From assembly GCA_037833965.1 (NCBI GenBank), contig AP031355.1, positions 19,121,501 through 19,185,500 of the forward strand: a DNA stretch of 64,000 bases, read 5' to 3'. The notes beneath the pieces were generated by a model. The model saw only the letters and a program-made list of their open reading frames with translations. It was not told the origin of the DNA and did no database searches. Made by a program: the position numbers and the translations under genes. Of this stretch, positions 20,039 through 33,089 are shown in pieces (within the stretch, counting starts at the first letter, position 1; each line of letters starts with the position of its first letter). Source of the DNA: Marchantia polymorpha subsp. ruderalis. Its lineage: Eukaryota; Streptophyta; Marchantiopsida; Marchantiales; Marchantiaceae.

Positions 20039-20332
20039 GCTCTGATACCAATTTTTACGGTAAACCTGAGATTGAGTAAACCAACAAAACGATAAACACA
20101 AAAGACACAAATATAACGTGATTCACCCTGAGGGGCTACGTCCACATAAGAATACACTCGAGAAAGTTTATTGCTTGAAGTGAGAAATTTCTTACCATCC
20201 TTATGATATATATATATATATACCCACGATAGATGATCACTCTATACTATAAATAATTACATGTACAATTAACCTCAATTAACTTCTTAACCGCAGTTAA
20301 CCTCAACAACGATGTGGTGTGACAACACAACA
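20039..20332 (-). mobile_element. Copia-type LTR with PBS (minus strand)
   Basis: The minus strand starts TGTTGTGTTGTCACACC at 20332. It runs through a (TA)n/TATA region (about 20205-20222), AATAAA, and a CACGTTATATTTGTGTC-type segment typical of copia LTR ends, and reaches AAAATTGGTATCAGAGC. TGGTATCAGAGC (20050-20039) is the initiator tRNA-Met PBS. The LTR is about 280 bp. Its 3' edge is degenerate, since no clean CA is visible. Confidence 0.7.
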
Positions 20333-21100
20333 ATTAAAAAATTATTGAAATAAATATCATTATTTATAAATTGATACGCAAAATTTAGATCAAATAATAA
20401 ATGTGAATTTTAGATTGAATTTTATTCAAGTTTAATTATGATGACTTTTTGATAGTTCATCTTAGCTCTGAAAGGTTGGAATTTATTTAAATGCAAGTGT
20501 ATTTACACAAGTGCATGTAAATTATAAAATTGCATAAACATATTTTTATAAAATCTACTCATTCAACACAAAGTCTCATTATTGGTATGCTCAATGATGT
20601 TTACACTTTGCATTTCATTTAAATGAAGATAGCATTATGAATTTTGATAATGTATGTTTAATATTATATATTTTTAAATTTTTATTCAAAATTGGACGTT
20701 TGTTGAATATAGAATCAATTAAATCAAATTAAATATATGGAAATCCAAATATTGATTATATTGTGTCCACATTATTAAATATTAGATACATATTTGATAT
20801 GAAAAATATATATTAATTTTTAAAAAACATATAATCATTAAAGAAAAATAATTGATTGTATATCTTCAATAGTATCTTATTATTAGTGATTTTATATCAA
20901 AGTAAAATATTAATAATAATTTCTCTTGATTCAAGAGAGTACACTTATTTTATTAATTTTATTAATACTCTTCCATTTACTTCTCTATTCGATTACTAAA
21001 TTTTTGTCAAGTATTCTTGCTCTCTATCTCGGCCGACCATTCACTAGGAGATTCTGGCTAGCATCAACTATTGGCTGGATTCAATCCCAGATTCATTGTG
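20333..21100. other. AT-rich intergenic DNA
   Basis: This is very AT-rich sequence with no ORF of interest. A short palindrome CTCTTGATTCAAGAG lies near 20923. Nothing else is recognised. Confidence 0.6.
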
Positions 21101-24100
21101 AATCCAATGATCAGTAGCACACGCATGGTATGGAGGATAGCTAACCATGATACAATCCATACGCATGCCGTGTTTGTCATGTCATGAGAAGAAATTTGTG
21201 TCGAGATGAAGGAAAGTTGATATACCTGTACTTTGAGCGGGAGTACCGTGTCAAATTTGAGAAATGATTTCTCTCGATGAAGTATTATGATAAGAAAGAA
21301 CGACTGCTCGCCTCACTACCTGCGATCGATGGTTGGTCTGCACATCTCCAGATCAGCTTTCTTCTAGTCAGTCACATCTAATCGTGAGAATTTCAGCCTT
21401 AATCACGTCGCTACAAAGTTCTAGAGCTCTTTTCCAGAAACCAAAGTCCTGTGAGTAATCGTCTTCCATTCCTTCGACGAGGGGATACGTGACCATCATA
21501 AAAGATGCCGGAGCTGAAATTCAAATGGCCCGGGATCAAGTCATCTCGCGCATCGCAAGTCTGCTGTCATCTGCACCACCTCGCGTGAGAAGAGTCATCG
21601 AGTGCTCCAGCGATCGAGTTTCAGAAACGAGTGAAGCCAGTTAGTTCTCTGGGCTGTTCACCATCACTTTTCGCCCGCTAGACGTGTGGCAACTTGCTCG
21701 ATTCATCAGTGCGGCCGAAGGAATGAGCTGGCAGGTGATCTGCAATTGTGCAGCCCAGTGCTTTTTCTCAGCAGTGGGCCAGACGAGCCATCTCTCTGCA
21801 GAAAGGGCGAACGATGGATGGAGAGTGGACCCCACTTCCTGAATGGTTGGTCATGAATGGTTCCTCAATGGGCGGGCGAAGCTAGACCAGCGTTTCCACA
21901 CCGTATCCGTTCGCTTCCCTGCAGCCATCGACACCATGTCTTCTCTGAGAGACTGCTGAACCGTAACGCTGCATACTTTAGTCTACACAGATCTGGGGCC
22001 TCTGGAGTACTGAGCGATGTGGAGGATAAAGCAATTTTCTTTGAAGGGTGCACATCTCCTTCCGTCAGCCATGTTCAGGTCGAAGCTTATCGGGGATGGT
22101 CTGAAGCTCACGGAGGTCTTGTGTCATGTCGGCAGATGCGAACGCTTCAGCAACGCCAGAATTGTTCTGATCGAGTCGGTGAATCGAGAAGCCTGAGATC
22201 TGCCGATATTTGTCAGTTTCATCTGGACGCAGGAAGGAAGATAGAAATCCCGGAGAAATATTTGTCGCGTGAACATTTTGCAGCTGCTCAAAAGTTGTCA
22301 CCGTTGACCTATTTCGTCGCCCTCGAGTGTGCCAGACTCGTTTGGTGGATGGAGGGCTCATGGAAGACATTGTAAAGGAAAGGAGTGCCTCACTTCGCTT
22401 CCCCGACAGTGTAGTGACATCTGCTTTATGCAGTTATGGAGTTATGTATGGCGTTTGCATAGCTATCGGTTGACAGTTGAGAGGGATTCAAACTATGTCT
22501 GTTTCATCTCAATTGAAACATGATAGCTCTGAAGACGCCACCCAGAATTCCTCAACCGCATAAAGCGTCGGAAATCCGAACAAGTTCAAGGCTCAGGCTC
22601 ATCGTAAGTGCCGTCGTTCAAGACAACAAGGACGAACGACGAAATCGAACCAATTTCCTCGATCGCTTATATAACGCATACCTTCGAAAGCTTCCGAATT
22701 TGTAATTACTGAAACCTGTGGTTGATTCTTCCCCACTGGATGTAGATTAGTCTCCAGGTCGAGATGACAGAAGGGTCAGTCGAGTTATTCTTAAACTCTT
22801 GACAGTGAGAGCTTCGTTTAACGTCGTTGCGGGCGTTTATGTGTCTGTTGTTCAATCTAGCGCGTAGAATCTGCTTGCAGTCCTGGTGATTAAGAAGTGT
22901 GGAGTCTTGTCACAGATTTGGGCGAGCCGAAATATGTTACGGTAATAGAGTGATGAACCGCCCGTTGACTGCATGTCAAAGATTTACAGTCAAAGAAAGA
23001 GTTCAACTTCGTATGGAAATCATGACAGTATGGCGGAGCCTCGAAGTCACGATAACTATCAACTCTCGTAGACAACGCACTCGGATTGAATATATATAGT
23101 GACCCTACTACCAGCCATCGAGACTAACAGGACGGGATTCATCGCAAAATTCTGCGTATTCTGGATGTTGTGGATTTCAGATGCAAGGCTCAATGACTGC
23201 GAGACAATCTCCTGTGTGCATATTGTCCAGTCTGTGACGATAGAAAACTGGACATCGAAGCACTTGCTCTGGCTTGCGTCCCTTGCTCTTGCTGTCACTT
23301 GTCCTTGAACTTTGTATGCAACTGAGCCTTTGAAAACACTGCTCATTGCTCGGAATGTCCGCAGTTGCACATCAGCGATGCATCGGGGGAACATCAAATG
23401 CTCGATGCTTATGCTCGGGATGTCCAAGGATGCGAAGGAGTTTCAGTCTCAAGATTATTCCTCTCATGTCCCAAAGACAGCCTCACAGGTACTTGTTTCT
23501 GACAACAACTGAGCAGTTTGAGCCATCCTCTGTCCGTGTATCAGAACATGCAACGCGGACACATTCTCTATAGCCTTCCATAACTCTTGCTTCGAGTCTT
23601 CTGGAATCACCAGTATAAACAGTCCTGTGCCGACCGATGAAGATCACAGGTCAAAGCTGTCAGTATGGCCTGGGTTTGAACATGATCGGACGACTTCCAG
23701 AAAAAATGCAGTGTGGGAGCAGTGTGGGATCAGTGGGATGATACGCTGTGAAGTGAGCAAAATACAACGTCGTTGAGCCGGAGCTTCTGCAGTAAATCTA
23801 GGTCTAGATTACGAAACGTCTTCTCACTGTCGAGAGACGGAGGAATGAGTTACCCCCAAACCTCGGTTTAGCCCATATCTTGGGGTATTAGTCTCTGGAA
23901 GATGACATTATGAGGGTGAGGCAATTGCTCCTGAACATTCCACGTCGTTTTGTGAAACAAGTGAAGCCCTACTAGGAGTCCTCTCGTACTCCTTCCCGAC
24001 TGAGTGCGAGAAATGGCCATTGCGTTACAGGAATCTGAGAACTGAAATTTCCTGGAAATCCTAGAAGACTCGGGGATTAGAGCTTTGAAAGAAGTTGAAC

Positions 24101-26454
24101 ACTTCACAATCCCATTCTTGGCTGGTTCGTTCTCTCGAGAGTGTCTTGGTTGTGTTCAGCTGACAGTTGACGTGCCTATGTGCAGTCGATTTACGAAACA
24201 AACAACCCAACCATCAACAGAACACAACTCAGACACTCTCGAAAGTAGACAATCTACGGCGCGGACAATTCTTCGATCTCAGATGGGCTCCTCAATCGAC
24301 ATTGACTTCCAAATGCTCACCCAAGACAGATCGACAGCGTCCGCATCTGATTGGGGCTCCCAGCCCGCGCCTGCCACACCATGCCATTGACCTAATTTTG
24401 AAGTAGAAATGGAAGTGTTTCATGGATCATACGTCACTAGTTTTGTCCTTTGCAGGAATAGTTTTGGCCTGTGGCAGCCGCGAAATTTGTGCAGCCTGGA
24501 ACTTCCCTCATGCCGAAGAACGTGTGGTTACAGTTAGAAGGGTTCTCTGTGCAAGGGATAGCCCCTGCACAGAGAAACTTTTCCTGAAAGATCTAACTCT
24601 GTGGTATACCCTCCGAGCCATCTTCCTACAATTTTTTCGAGGTAGGGTGATCTGTGATCTCAAAGTCCTTTGGTATGCCAATGACAGTTGTAATCGTGGT
24701 GAAGGTCTGCAGTCGATTCAAGGTGCCATCACTTGCCGAATGTTTCAGACATCTGTATTGGTTTTCAAGTTCAAACCCGATTTTACCATTTACCATTTAC
24801 ATTGATATGGCATCGACGGTATAAGGGTCAGGTGTGCTTGTCATATGCTAGACTCGAGGGCATGGTATGAAAAACCAATAGTCATAGGAATGAATGATGT
24901 GAACGTGGTGCAGTGCAGAACTCAGACCTCTTACACGAACGTCAGTCACGTTGTACGTATAATTCGTCTGTGGATAATGGGATCAACTCGTGTACTCTAT
25001 TCAGCACTCTGTCTCTGCCTCGCTCGTGTCCTCTGTCTGGCTTCTACATCAAGGCGGTAGATTCTCTGGTTGCACAAGTCTCTGAGACGAAAATACTCGA
25101 AGCGCAAAGCGTTCGGAAGGGAAATGTCGTTGAGAATACAATTCTTTAGCTTTGCAGGTTCTCAACGGGAATCTGCCCTCCGAGACACGTTTGACTATAT
25201 TGTCGTCTACAACCAGAACCTAGCACTTGAAGAACGTCGCTTCAAGATATGGAGAATATATCCTTCACCAGTGGCGGCGGCCCATTCCATTTACGCGAAG
25301 AACGGGGAACTTATCGTTCCAATTTACTCTCTGCTGGCAAGCTTACAGGCTTCTGTCTTAGTTACCACACGGCCTGTTTTGCCTTGTCAACTTTCTGACC
25401 ACTGTACTGCCTCGAATTCGGATGGATTGCTCTAGCCTCCGGGACTGCTTGCTCGCATAAAGATTTCAATCTTTGTTCACAAATGTCACATCGTTAAATC
25501 TTAGGGCAAGCTAGACCAGAGAGTTGAGTGTGTAGAAGCAGAGTTATATGTAGGCTGAAGGAGCAAATGCTAATCTTCGGTTCTTTATACGTGCTAATCC
25601 CAATTGTGAAGATAATACACTCCTGAGCACATTACACTCGCCCTTCGTCTTTTACAAATCAGTTTTTATCCGGGAGATGGACGAGATACTTCATAGTGGC
25701 GAGATCCCAAAGCTTTGAACTAATTACTTTGCGATTGTCGGCCATCTCTCAAACGAGTTTTCTTATAAAGAGGCGCCGGAGGAACCGAGCCCAGTGTTAG
25801 CGACGCTTTCTATGTGCTTGAGGAGAATATAGCAAAGATGTTGCTGATACAAGTCAACTACAGATGCCGAAGACTTTCTCAACATTCCCTGTCAAGGCGT
25901 AAATACTTGGAAATGTTGAGAATGCATGCAGATTTGCTCCTGCATTGTAGCAGAGCAGCCAAACCTCGTGTGTTGCAACCCGTAGAGGGTAAGAGTACCT
26001 GACTGATGTCGTCACCCGGGGGAAAATTCTGCATCTTTTGACGATCGCCTTTTGTGTATCTTGACGATCTCGGTCACTTGGAATCGCTCATCGTGCCCTT
26101 TTGACATCCTGGCCCATCTGCACAGACCACTGTATGGAAATGAATTCCAAAAGACACACCTGCGTGGCACAGCAAGGTTATCGACCCTAGACACTCCTTC
26201 AGTGCAGAAGGTGAGGATAGAGAATGTCACTGTCAAGGTCAAAGCTTTTCGAGCTGACGTCGACTATTTATCTGCTCATCACACGATCGAATCATCTCAA
26301 GCCGAAACAGAATAAGAAGAGGAAACCATCACCCTGAGGTAGTAAAGATTTCATTGAAGTGATATCCTCCGAGTCTTTTTGGAATCAATGATTGATCTAG
26401 TTTGTATATGGGCCGAGCAAAAACACGTCATAAACTCTCTCAATTTCACATCCA

Positions 26455-26456
<2 letters not shown>
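21101..26456. other. Unassigned intergenic DNA
   Basis: This span has moderate GC and several ORFs of 60-170 codons (longest 21857-22375, +). None shows a recognisable domain or a convincing splice chain, and they overlap one another on both strands. A 12-bp-stem hairpin lies at 24543-24576. I see no supportable gene. Confidence 0.5.
24543..24576. repeat. Hairpin
   Basis: TTCTCTGTGCA (24543-24553) pairs with TGCACAGAGAA (24566-24576) around a 12-nt loop. There is no known function. Confidence 0.6.

Positions 26457-26547
<91 letters not shown>
26457..26547. repeat. (CT)45 microsatellite
   Basis: This is an uninterrupted CT/GA dinucleotide run of 91 bp. The long Leu/Ser- or Arg/Glu-repeat ORFs across it are artefacts of the repeat. 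Confidence 0.98.
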
Positions 26548-26550
<3 letters not shown>

Positions 26551-29500
26551 TTGACAGATGGAGCAAATTTGAACGTGGCACGAGGCTGGCCTCAGGAAGT
26601 CACCCTCAAAGTGCCCTCGTTTCTCTGAGATCACATGGGCACTTCAATTTCCTATCCATGAGACTTCTACTGTAAGCGTCAGCTGCAACTTGCCGATCTG
26701 ACTTCACTCTCGATCCACGAGCATTCAGACAGTTGTCCGTGACATCGTGCATGTACTGTCGAGGTTGCACACTCGCATGTGTTGAATCATTACGGGAAGA
26801 GTCTTCCACGATACGATCTGCAGCTGTCGACAACAACTTCTGTCGCCGACATAAAGTCGGAGATTTCAGATTTCGAGATCTAAATCCAGAGCATGCATTA
26901 GATCGTTGTTCTCCAGTTTAAATGAGTCGACCAGGTCAGTGTGTGATTCTGCTTCTTATAATAGTAAGAAGTGTAGCAAAAATCGGATTTGCACACTTTT
27001 GTACGTAGTTTGGGTGAGATTAATGACAAATCTCCCCGCTGTGGATATTCTCTGACCTCGAGGTGCTAAGCCGAAAAACTACAGATCGACCTTTCAGTGG
27101 ACTATCTCTGGGTCAAGCTTTTCGTTCCAACACGAGATTTGACAGCCGATCATAGATTTCCTGTGATGGATCGAATTCGCGGAGTCTTGTCTCGACGGTG
27201 TTTCGTCTTCCAGAAAATTTCTTCGATAATAAGCTTCTGAAGGGAAAACGAGGTACCAGTCCTGCAGTAAGGCATCAACCGAAAAATCTCAAGGCACAAA
27301 AGAACCCCTTCTCCTAAGAGTTTAAAATTCCATGTCCTTTGCATGTACGCAGTGTCGTGCAAGAGTGGATGATATCTATCATCTTTTCAGATCCAGCGCT
27401 CACAATGATCCACTTCCTCCTGGGGTGGTACTGTTTCATTAAATCAATGGAGCGCACCATGACCGATATACTCACTTTATGTCCTCCAACTGCCATGTTG
27501 ATCTGGGCTCTGACGACAATCAAGCAATGCAGACGGAGAATGCCAACATTGAAAATGTGAGAAGGTCGACTGCTGCACAAAGCATAGGACTTATCAGAGA
27601 AGTGAATAAGCCACACATACCCACAACTGAAGGACAAAACCAGCGAAAGGTTTGTTCTGCCTCTGTTCTTGCGCCGGTTGTCTGCCCGGGCTTTGATCCA
27701 TACAGTACATGTCGAGGACACTTGGACATGCCATGTTCGTTCATTCCATCCACACAGGCACTACTCTTGATAAGGGAATGAGGGAAGACAAGCATAATCC
27801 TATTTCACCAAACTGTGTGCGACATCATGGCGTTACATATCAGCCCATTCTTTATAAGTTGACATTGGCTCTGAGATGCTTTAGGATTGAAGGCCATGTT
27901 GTCACAAAGTCTCAGGCCAGAAATCTAGCACATCGTTCAAATAGGTTGACTGCAGCCACGAGTATCCAGATCCGATCAATTTGCTGCAACAAAAGCTCCT
28001 CGAATTTTGCCTATACGTTGGCAATACCTTCTATTTGGTTAAACTGAAAAGCAGCAAGTTAGCAATTCTGACCTTCTCGGTGTACTGTAATGAGTGCAGT
28101 GTATCGAGAAGCGAGATGAAGAAAAATGTCGCAGCGAGACCGTCAAAAAGATGGCGCACGTCTGCTTTAACAAGAAAGATCTTAATCACATCTCCTTGGA
28201 CGTAACTGAATCAATGGGTTCCGACTGGTTACTCTGTAACTGTAGTTTGTCAAGCTTTCGGTGAAACCTATAAAGCTGCAGATCTCAGAGTGATCCTATA
28301 GTGATCACGGCCTAAGACAGAGTAATGATTCCAAGCTGAAATGTGCATGCACGTCCTCCAGGAAACATAACCGCTTATTCTGGAAGTTTATGTGAATCAA
28401 TTAAGCTGATCCGAACAACTTTTCTAAAAGTCTAGACTGCGCACCATTTGACTATAATCAATTTCAAACTCACGGAGTATCATATTATTGAGGAGGAAAT
28501 TAAAAATTCGTTTCATTGCTTCAGGTTATGCAAAGCAGATGAGGCAAAACCGCACTTTACGCAGCTCAGTAGGTTTTAACCAGGTCTTTACTCCGCAATT
28601 AATGTATCCGGGCGGTGTCTCTGCACCAACAATGGAAAGAGCAAACGTTAATACTTTTTTTTAGAGTCCGGAATAGACCAAAATGAGTCCTTTACCTAAG
28701 CATGCTCCTGACGAATAACTGATTATTCCTCGAGCCATTTGCTCCGCGAAATTGGGACATATCCTTGAGGAAAACTTCTTCGTATCGAAAACCTCCGCTT
28801 GGTGTTCTACCTTCAGTCAAACAAAAAACGTTTCATCACTGCAATAATAGATGGAAATGTCTATCCGCATAGGTCTCTGTGCCCTACGTTAATACATTTT
28901 ATATAGTTCCTGAGATATGCAAGGACTAAAAAAGCATTGTATAGAGAAAAAAATTGTTGTATAGGAGACTGAAGCTTGAAAAGATAAACCTCTGTGCTTT
29001 CCTAGGAAAATAAAGGAACTTATAATTGAGATGGGATCGAACAAGCAGTCAACAATATCACGAACTGATGGAGTCAGAAGCACGGCATGCAGTGAACATC
29101 AGAGGGAGGGCGTTCATACCTTCCATGGATGTGGCATCTTTGTCAACATGCTATTATATGTTAGAGCAACACAATGTAGATTATAAATGTATCATTTATA
29201 CCATAAATCTGTGGAGAATCTAAGTAGTCATTTCCTTTTACACAACCTTGAACACAGCTACTTTGATAGCCAAGCAAGACTGTGTAGAACTTCATATGAG
29301 TTCGTCTTTACAACCTCGAACTACACCGCTAGAGCCCAGACTGACGCCCGAATTCAAGTTGTGGGCACTTCACTGGGTGACGATCATCGACCCGTTACTC
29401 AAGAAGCCCACATGTCTTGAGGGTCTACTACACTTAAGGCCGGGCTGACTCTACTAACGGTTTCGGGCTGCAGCAAGTACTCCCCAGTGAGACAATTCTC

Positions 29501-29871
29501 TGCCCTCTCTTCTTATGCACTTGCAGAGACTTCAATTGGAAAGTTGAGGGCGGTAACAACATATGTTCACTGCTGGCACATTTACGCATTCTTTGACGCT
29601 CAAGAGATTCAGTATCTTGAGAAAGAGATTGGAATTGAACCGTTGGCTATGGTAGTGAAAATAGAAATGCCTTGACTTGAAGCAACGAAGTCCCCGTAAC
29701 ATCCTGCATCTGCTGAGTTTCGAAAAAATCTGGATAGGAAAAGGCAAGCAAACAGCACGTGCCAGTTTGTATGGGAGGGCCAGTGGACTGGGAGCCTGAA
29801 TGGAACAGGGTATGAGAAGAGTTTATGAGGTGACGTTCCATCGCTGTCCTTTAGTGGAGAAGAGCAGACTA
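26548..29871. other. Unassigned intergenic DNA
   Basis: Only overlapping ORFs below 140 codons without recognisable motifs are present. I see no gene, RNA gene or repeat that I can support here. Confidence 0.45.
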
Positions 29872-29994
29872 GATGTCCCTTCGGGGACATCCGATAAAAT
29901 TGGAAATATTCCCGCCCTGGAGTAGTCATCAGTGATGACTACAAAACTTCACTGAACAACAAAGATTGTGATGAGTCATCACAATCTTTGTTGT
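29872..29994. repeat. Cluster of three inverted repeats
   Basis: GATGTCCC-TTCG-GGGACATC (29872-29891) is an 8-bp stem with an extra-stable C(UUCG)G tetraloop. GTAGTCATCA-G-TGATGACTAC (29922-29942) is a 21-bp palindrome. A 39-bp palindrome at 29956-29994 has 19-bp perfect arms beginning ACAACAAAGATT around a single G. Its centre is ATGAGTCAT, an AP-1/GCN4-type bZIP site. Function is unknown. Confidence 0.8.
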
Positions 29995-31484
29995 GTGAGG
30001 GCGAAGGTCAACTATCTGGATCTCTGGCCATAAGGCAGGCACACCCCAGACTTGAATCTTCATACTTTTCGAAGTGAGAGATTTTGCATTCGCCTACCTT
30101 GGCCACAGCGTAAATCTGTAGGCAACATATTTCCAGAGGGGATGCTAAACAACGAAGGCAGGTGAGAAATGTGCGAGCTTGGGAGTTTGTAATAACGTTT
30201 AGGACTGTCTCTTCTATGATCTACTAGTGCAATCGTGGGTTCTGCAGTGCACGTGATACGCCTCTGACCAAACTCCTCCAACAGCCTTTCGCTAGAATTC
30301 CTAAGCCTTCACTGGCCCTCCCTCTTCACTGAGTTCCTACCGGGGTCGTCCATAACATCTGACAACACATCCACTCCCCACTTCTCTAAATCCTCTGCTA
30401 GAAGCCTCTCGCACGTCCTCGTTTTTGCCACCTTAGCTAACTCGTTCATTCCCCCCAAAGTTCCACCTGGGACACTCACTGCAGACGTCTCTGTTGTACG
30501 CTCTGCCTGCTGAAATCCGACCTGCCGAACCCTCTCATGCTTCTAGCTCACTCCAATGTTTGGCGCACCGACCCTTTCACCCATCTGCACCAATATCATC
30601 CGTGCATCTTTCACAAGTATGATACGATAGATAGCACGGGAAGGGAAGGTGATTGAAAATGGGAAAGAGGGTTACTGGATGTTATGGGATTAGAAGTCGA
30701 ATCTCTTAAGGAGGCGAATTCTTCTGCCATGAGCACCCACAGTGCTCCGGATTTCTCCCGTCAATATTTGCGCTCAAAGTTTCTCCTATTTCATGATTGT
30801 GCTCTCTCCGGCGGCCGGTTTTGGGGACTATTGCACCTTGTTGTCGAGCATCAGATTTTGTTTTCAAGACAGATTCTCTTTCTGCTGAAGAGGAGGATCC
30901 TGATCGCACAGAGAAATTCGGCCACCCGAAGCATGTTGAAGTAGGAGGAGCAGTGCATTGGATGGCCGTCTGCATCAAGGAGACGAGGGCACCGAATTCA
31001 CCTTCCGGCCGCTTGTACGGACAAGTGGTATACTGCAGGCATTGATGGGACAATGTTGACGGGGAGCAGCTGCGTGATCAGGTGCCTCGGGACGAAAGGA
31101 GGTCGAGAATTGTGACTTCTGTTCGAATGCTGGAGCGCTCCACAGTTCAGTAGGAAGGAGGGCCTCCAATCTATCGACCAGAAACCACAGGATCGTCCAT
31201 CAATCGACGTCGACATCATCATCGCATTGACTCTTGACCTTTCTAGGGTGCTCCTCCTGGAATGAATCGAGGAGTGGCCAACTCCAAGGTTTTTGGGAGC
31301 CCCGCTGGCCGTAAAAGCGCTGGAGGAGCTGGTAGGAGCAGGGCAGCCTAAGAGAAGTAAAGTTTCCAGAGCTGGATCGCCCGATCAAATGTACCAGTCG
31401 ACCTGCGCTAGTGAAGATCGTCCATTGTTAAGCAGCTCGTGAGAGCACATTGTTCAGTCTGCGGAGGAGGTAAGTGATCGAGAG
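29995..31484 (+). other. Upstream region of the methyltransferase gene
   Basis: This interval holds the presumptive promoter and 5' leader of the gene starting at 31485. Short ORFs here look non-coding. A consensus splice donor (GAGGAG|GTAAGTG, intron start 31470) sits 15 bases before the start codon, so a spliced leader is possible. Confidence 0.4.
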
Positions 31485-33089
31485 ATGGTGAGACACCATG
31501 AGGTCTCGATGAGTAGAACGAGGTGGAGCTTACAAGCAAGTTTAGCCTTTCTTGTCATGTTTGTGACGCTGAGTGGTTTCTACGCGTCGGGATTCCTGAG
31601 CTTCAAGCATGACAAAGACTGGCACTTCGGAGATCCCGGCAGCAGTTTGAAGACCTCATCCGTCTCTCGGAAAGTGGCCAGTACGCAATTGAAAGTAGGC
31701 AAGGCTATGGAAGAAATTCAAGTTAAGCTGGGCCAGAGTCCCGCCGAGAGCCTGGAGGAAGCTTTGTACCAGCTCAGATCGGAGCACAAGAAGAGCAGCA
31801 TTCTTCTGCTGGAGGTGGCGGCCACTCTCGACATTGTGCAAACTTACCTTCTCATCAAGGATCTCCATCCAAGTTTCCAGGCGATGGCCTCAAATCTTCC
31901 AAAGCCCGACTCACTTAATGGCACCACCTCTACCAACTCCACAATAGAGCAGCAGGCTATAAAAACAGCGGCGGAGCAGAAATCGGACCCGGCTTCGGTG
32001 GTCAGATCCGAGACCACCAAAGTAGACATGGCCGACCCCATGACAGGAGAGGACGAGGAGAAGGAGGAAGGAGAGTGGGCCGAGGAGGACGAATTGCAGT
32101 CGGAGAAAGATCCGCTGGTTGAGTATTTTGAGATCGAGGAGATCAAGAAGTACATCCGCTCCAAGTACAATAGACTGGGAAGGAAGAACTTCATGGGTGC
32201 CAATGCAACCTATGCTTCCATAGGCCACGCATGTGTGTCGAAGAAGTTCGAGCTCGAGCAGTACATGGAGTATGACGTGGGGGAGTATTGCTCCGACGAC
32301 TGGCCTCTGGGGCAGAAGCTGATGGTACACGGATGTGATCCTCTCCCTCGGAGGAGGTGTTTCGTGCGGGGCCCCAAGATATACACCAAGCCCCTCCCTA
32401 TCAACGAATCTCTGTGGAAGCTACCGGATGATAGAAATGTCCGGTGGGATAATTACATCTGCAAGAGTTTCGGATGCTTGGCTGGACCCAACAGGAAGGG
32501 CTTTTTCAAGTGTGGAGAGTGCTTTGATCTGCAAGGGCATGAGAAACCCAAGTGGACAGAAGTGACCAACACATCCACGGATGCCGATTTCATGCTGGAA
32601 GAAGTGCTGCAGATGAAACCAGGTGAGATCCGAATTGGCTTGGACTTTTCGGTGGGAGTTGGCACTTTTGCAGCACGAATGAGGGAGCACAACATAACCG
32701 TGGCATCTGCAACGCTGAACCTCGGAGCTCCGTTCAACGAGCTGATTGCTCTCAGAGGACTTCTGCCTCTGTATCTGTCGCCCAACCAGAGGCTGCCCTT
32801 CTTCGACAACACTCTGGACATCATTCACACCACCCTGTTCCTGGACGGGTGGATCGACCATCAGCTACTGGACTTCATCCTCTTTGACTGGGACCGCTGC
32901 CTCCGGCCTGGAGGACTTCTGTGGATAGACCGGTTTTTCTCCAAGAAAGAGGACATGGACGACTATCTGTATTATTTCGAGCAGCTGCGTTACAAGCGGT
33001 GGAAGTGGGTCGTCACACCCAAAGTTGACAAGGATGACGGAGAGCTGTGGTTTTCTGCTGTCTTGGAGAAGCCTCCCCGGCCCTTCTGA
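31485..33089 (+). CDS. Plant-specific SAM-dependent methyltransferase-like protein, type II membrane (534 aa)
   Basis: This is a single intronless ORF. A short basic N-terminus is followed by one membrane segment at about residues 15-38, as in Golgi type II proteins. A helical region lies at about 64-125 and a Glu/Asp-rich linker at about 186-220. The conserved plant region from about 211 has several Cys (C250, C269, C284, C292, C326, C331, C343, C346). The Rossmann methyltransferase part begins near 380: the SAM motif LDFSVGVGTFAARM at 386-399, a later DNTLDIIH, and CLRPGGLLWID at 472-482. It resembles the Arabidopsis At1g29790/At3g27230-type methyltransferase family from memory; its substrate is not known to me. 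The first Gly of the usual D-x-G-x-G-x-G motif is replaced by Ser (D-F-S-V-G-V-G). The ATG at 31485 is chosen because it precedes the membrane segment. Confidence 0.88.
   Translation: MVRHHEVSMSRTRWSLQASLAFLVMFVTLSGFYASGFLSFKHDKDWHFGDPGSSLKTSSVSRKVASTQLKVGKAMEEIQVKLGQSPAESLEEALYQLRSEHKKSSILLLEVAATLDIVQTYLLIKDLHPSFQAMASNLPKPDSLNGTTSTNSTIEQQAIKTAAEQKSDPASVVRSETTKVDMADPMTGEDEEKEEGEWAEEDELQSEKDPLVEYFEIEEIKKYIRSKYNRLGRKNFMGANATYASIGHACVSKKFELEQYMEYDVGEYCSDDWPLGQKLMVHGCDPLPRRRCFVRGPKIYTKPLPINESLWKLPDDRNVRWDNYICKSFGCLAGPNRKGFFKCGECFDLQGHEKPKWTEVTNTSTDADFMLEEVLQMKPGEIRIGLDFSVGVGTFAARMREHNITVASATLNLGAPFNELIALRGLLPLYLSPNQRLPFFDNTLDIIHTTLFLDGWIDHQLLDFILFDWDRCLRPGGLLWIDRFFSKKEDMDDYLYYFEQLRYKRWKWVVTPKVDKDDGELWFSAVLEKPPRPF

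Noticed and set aside
21857-22375. 172-codon plus-strand ORF
   Set aside because: No recognisable domain, overlapping antisense ORFs, and no splice partners seen.
26351-26675. ORFs with long Ser-Leu or Arg-Glu repeats on both strands
   Set aside because: They are translations of the (CT)45 microsatellite and have no other protein character.
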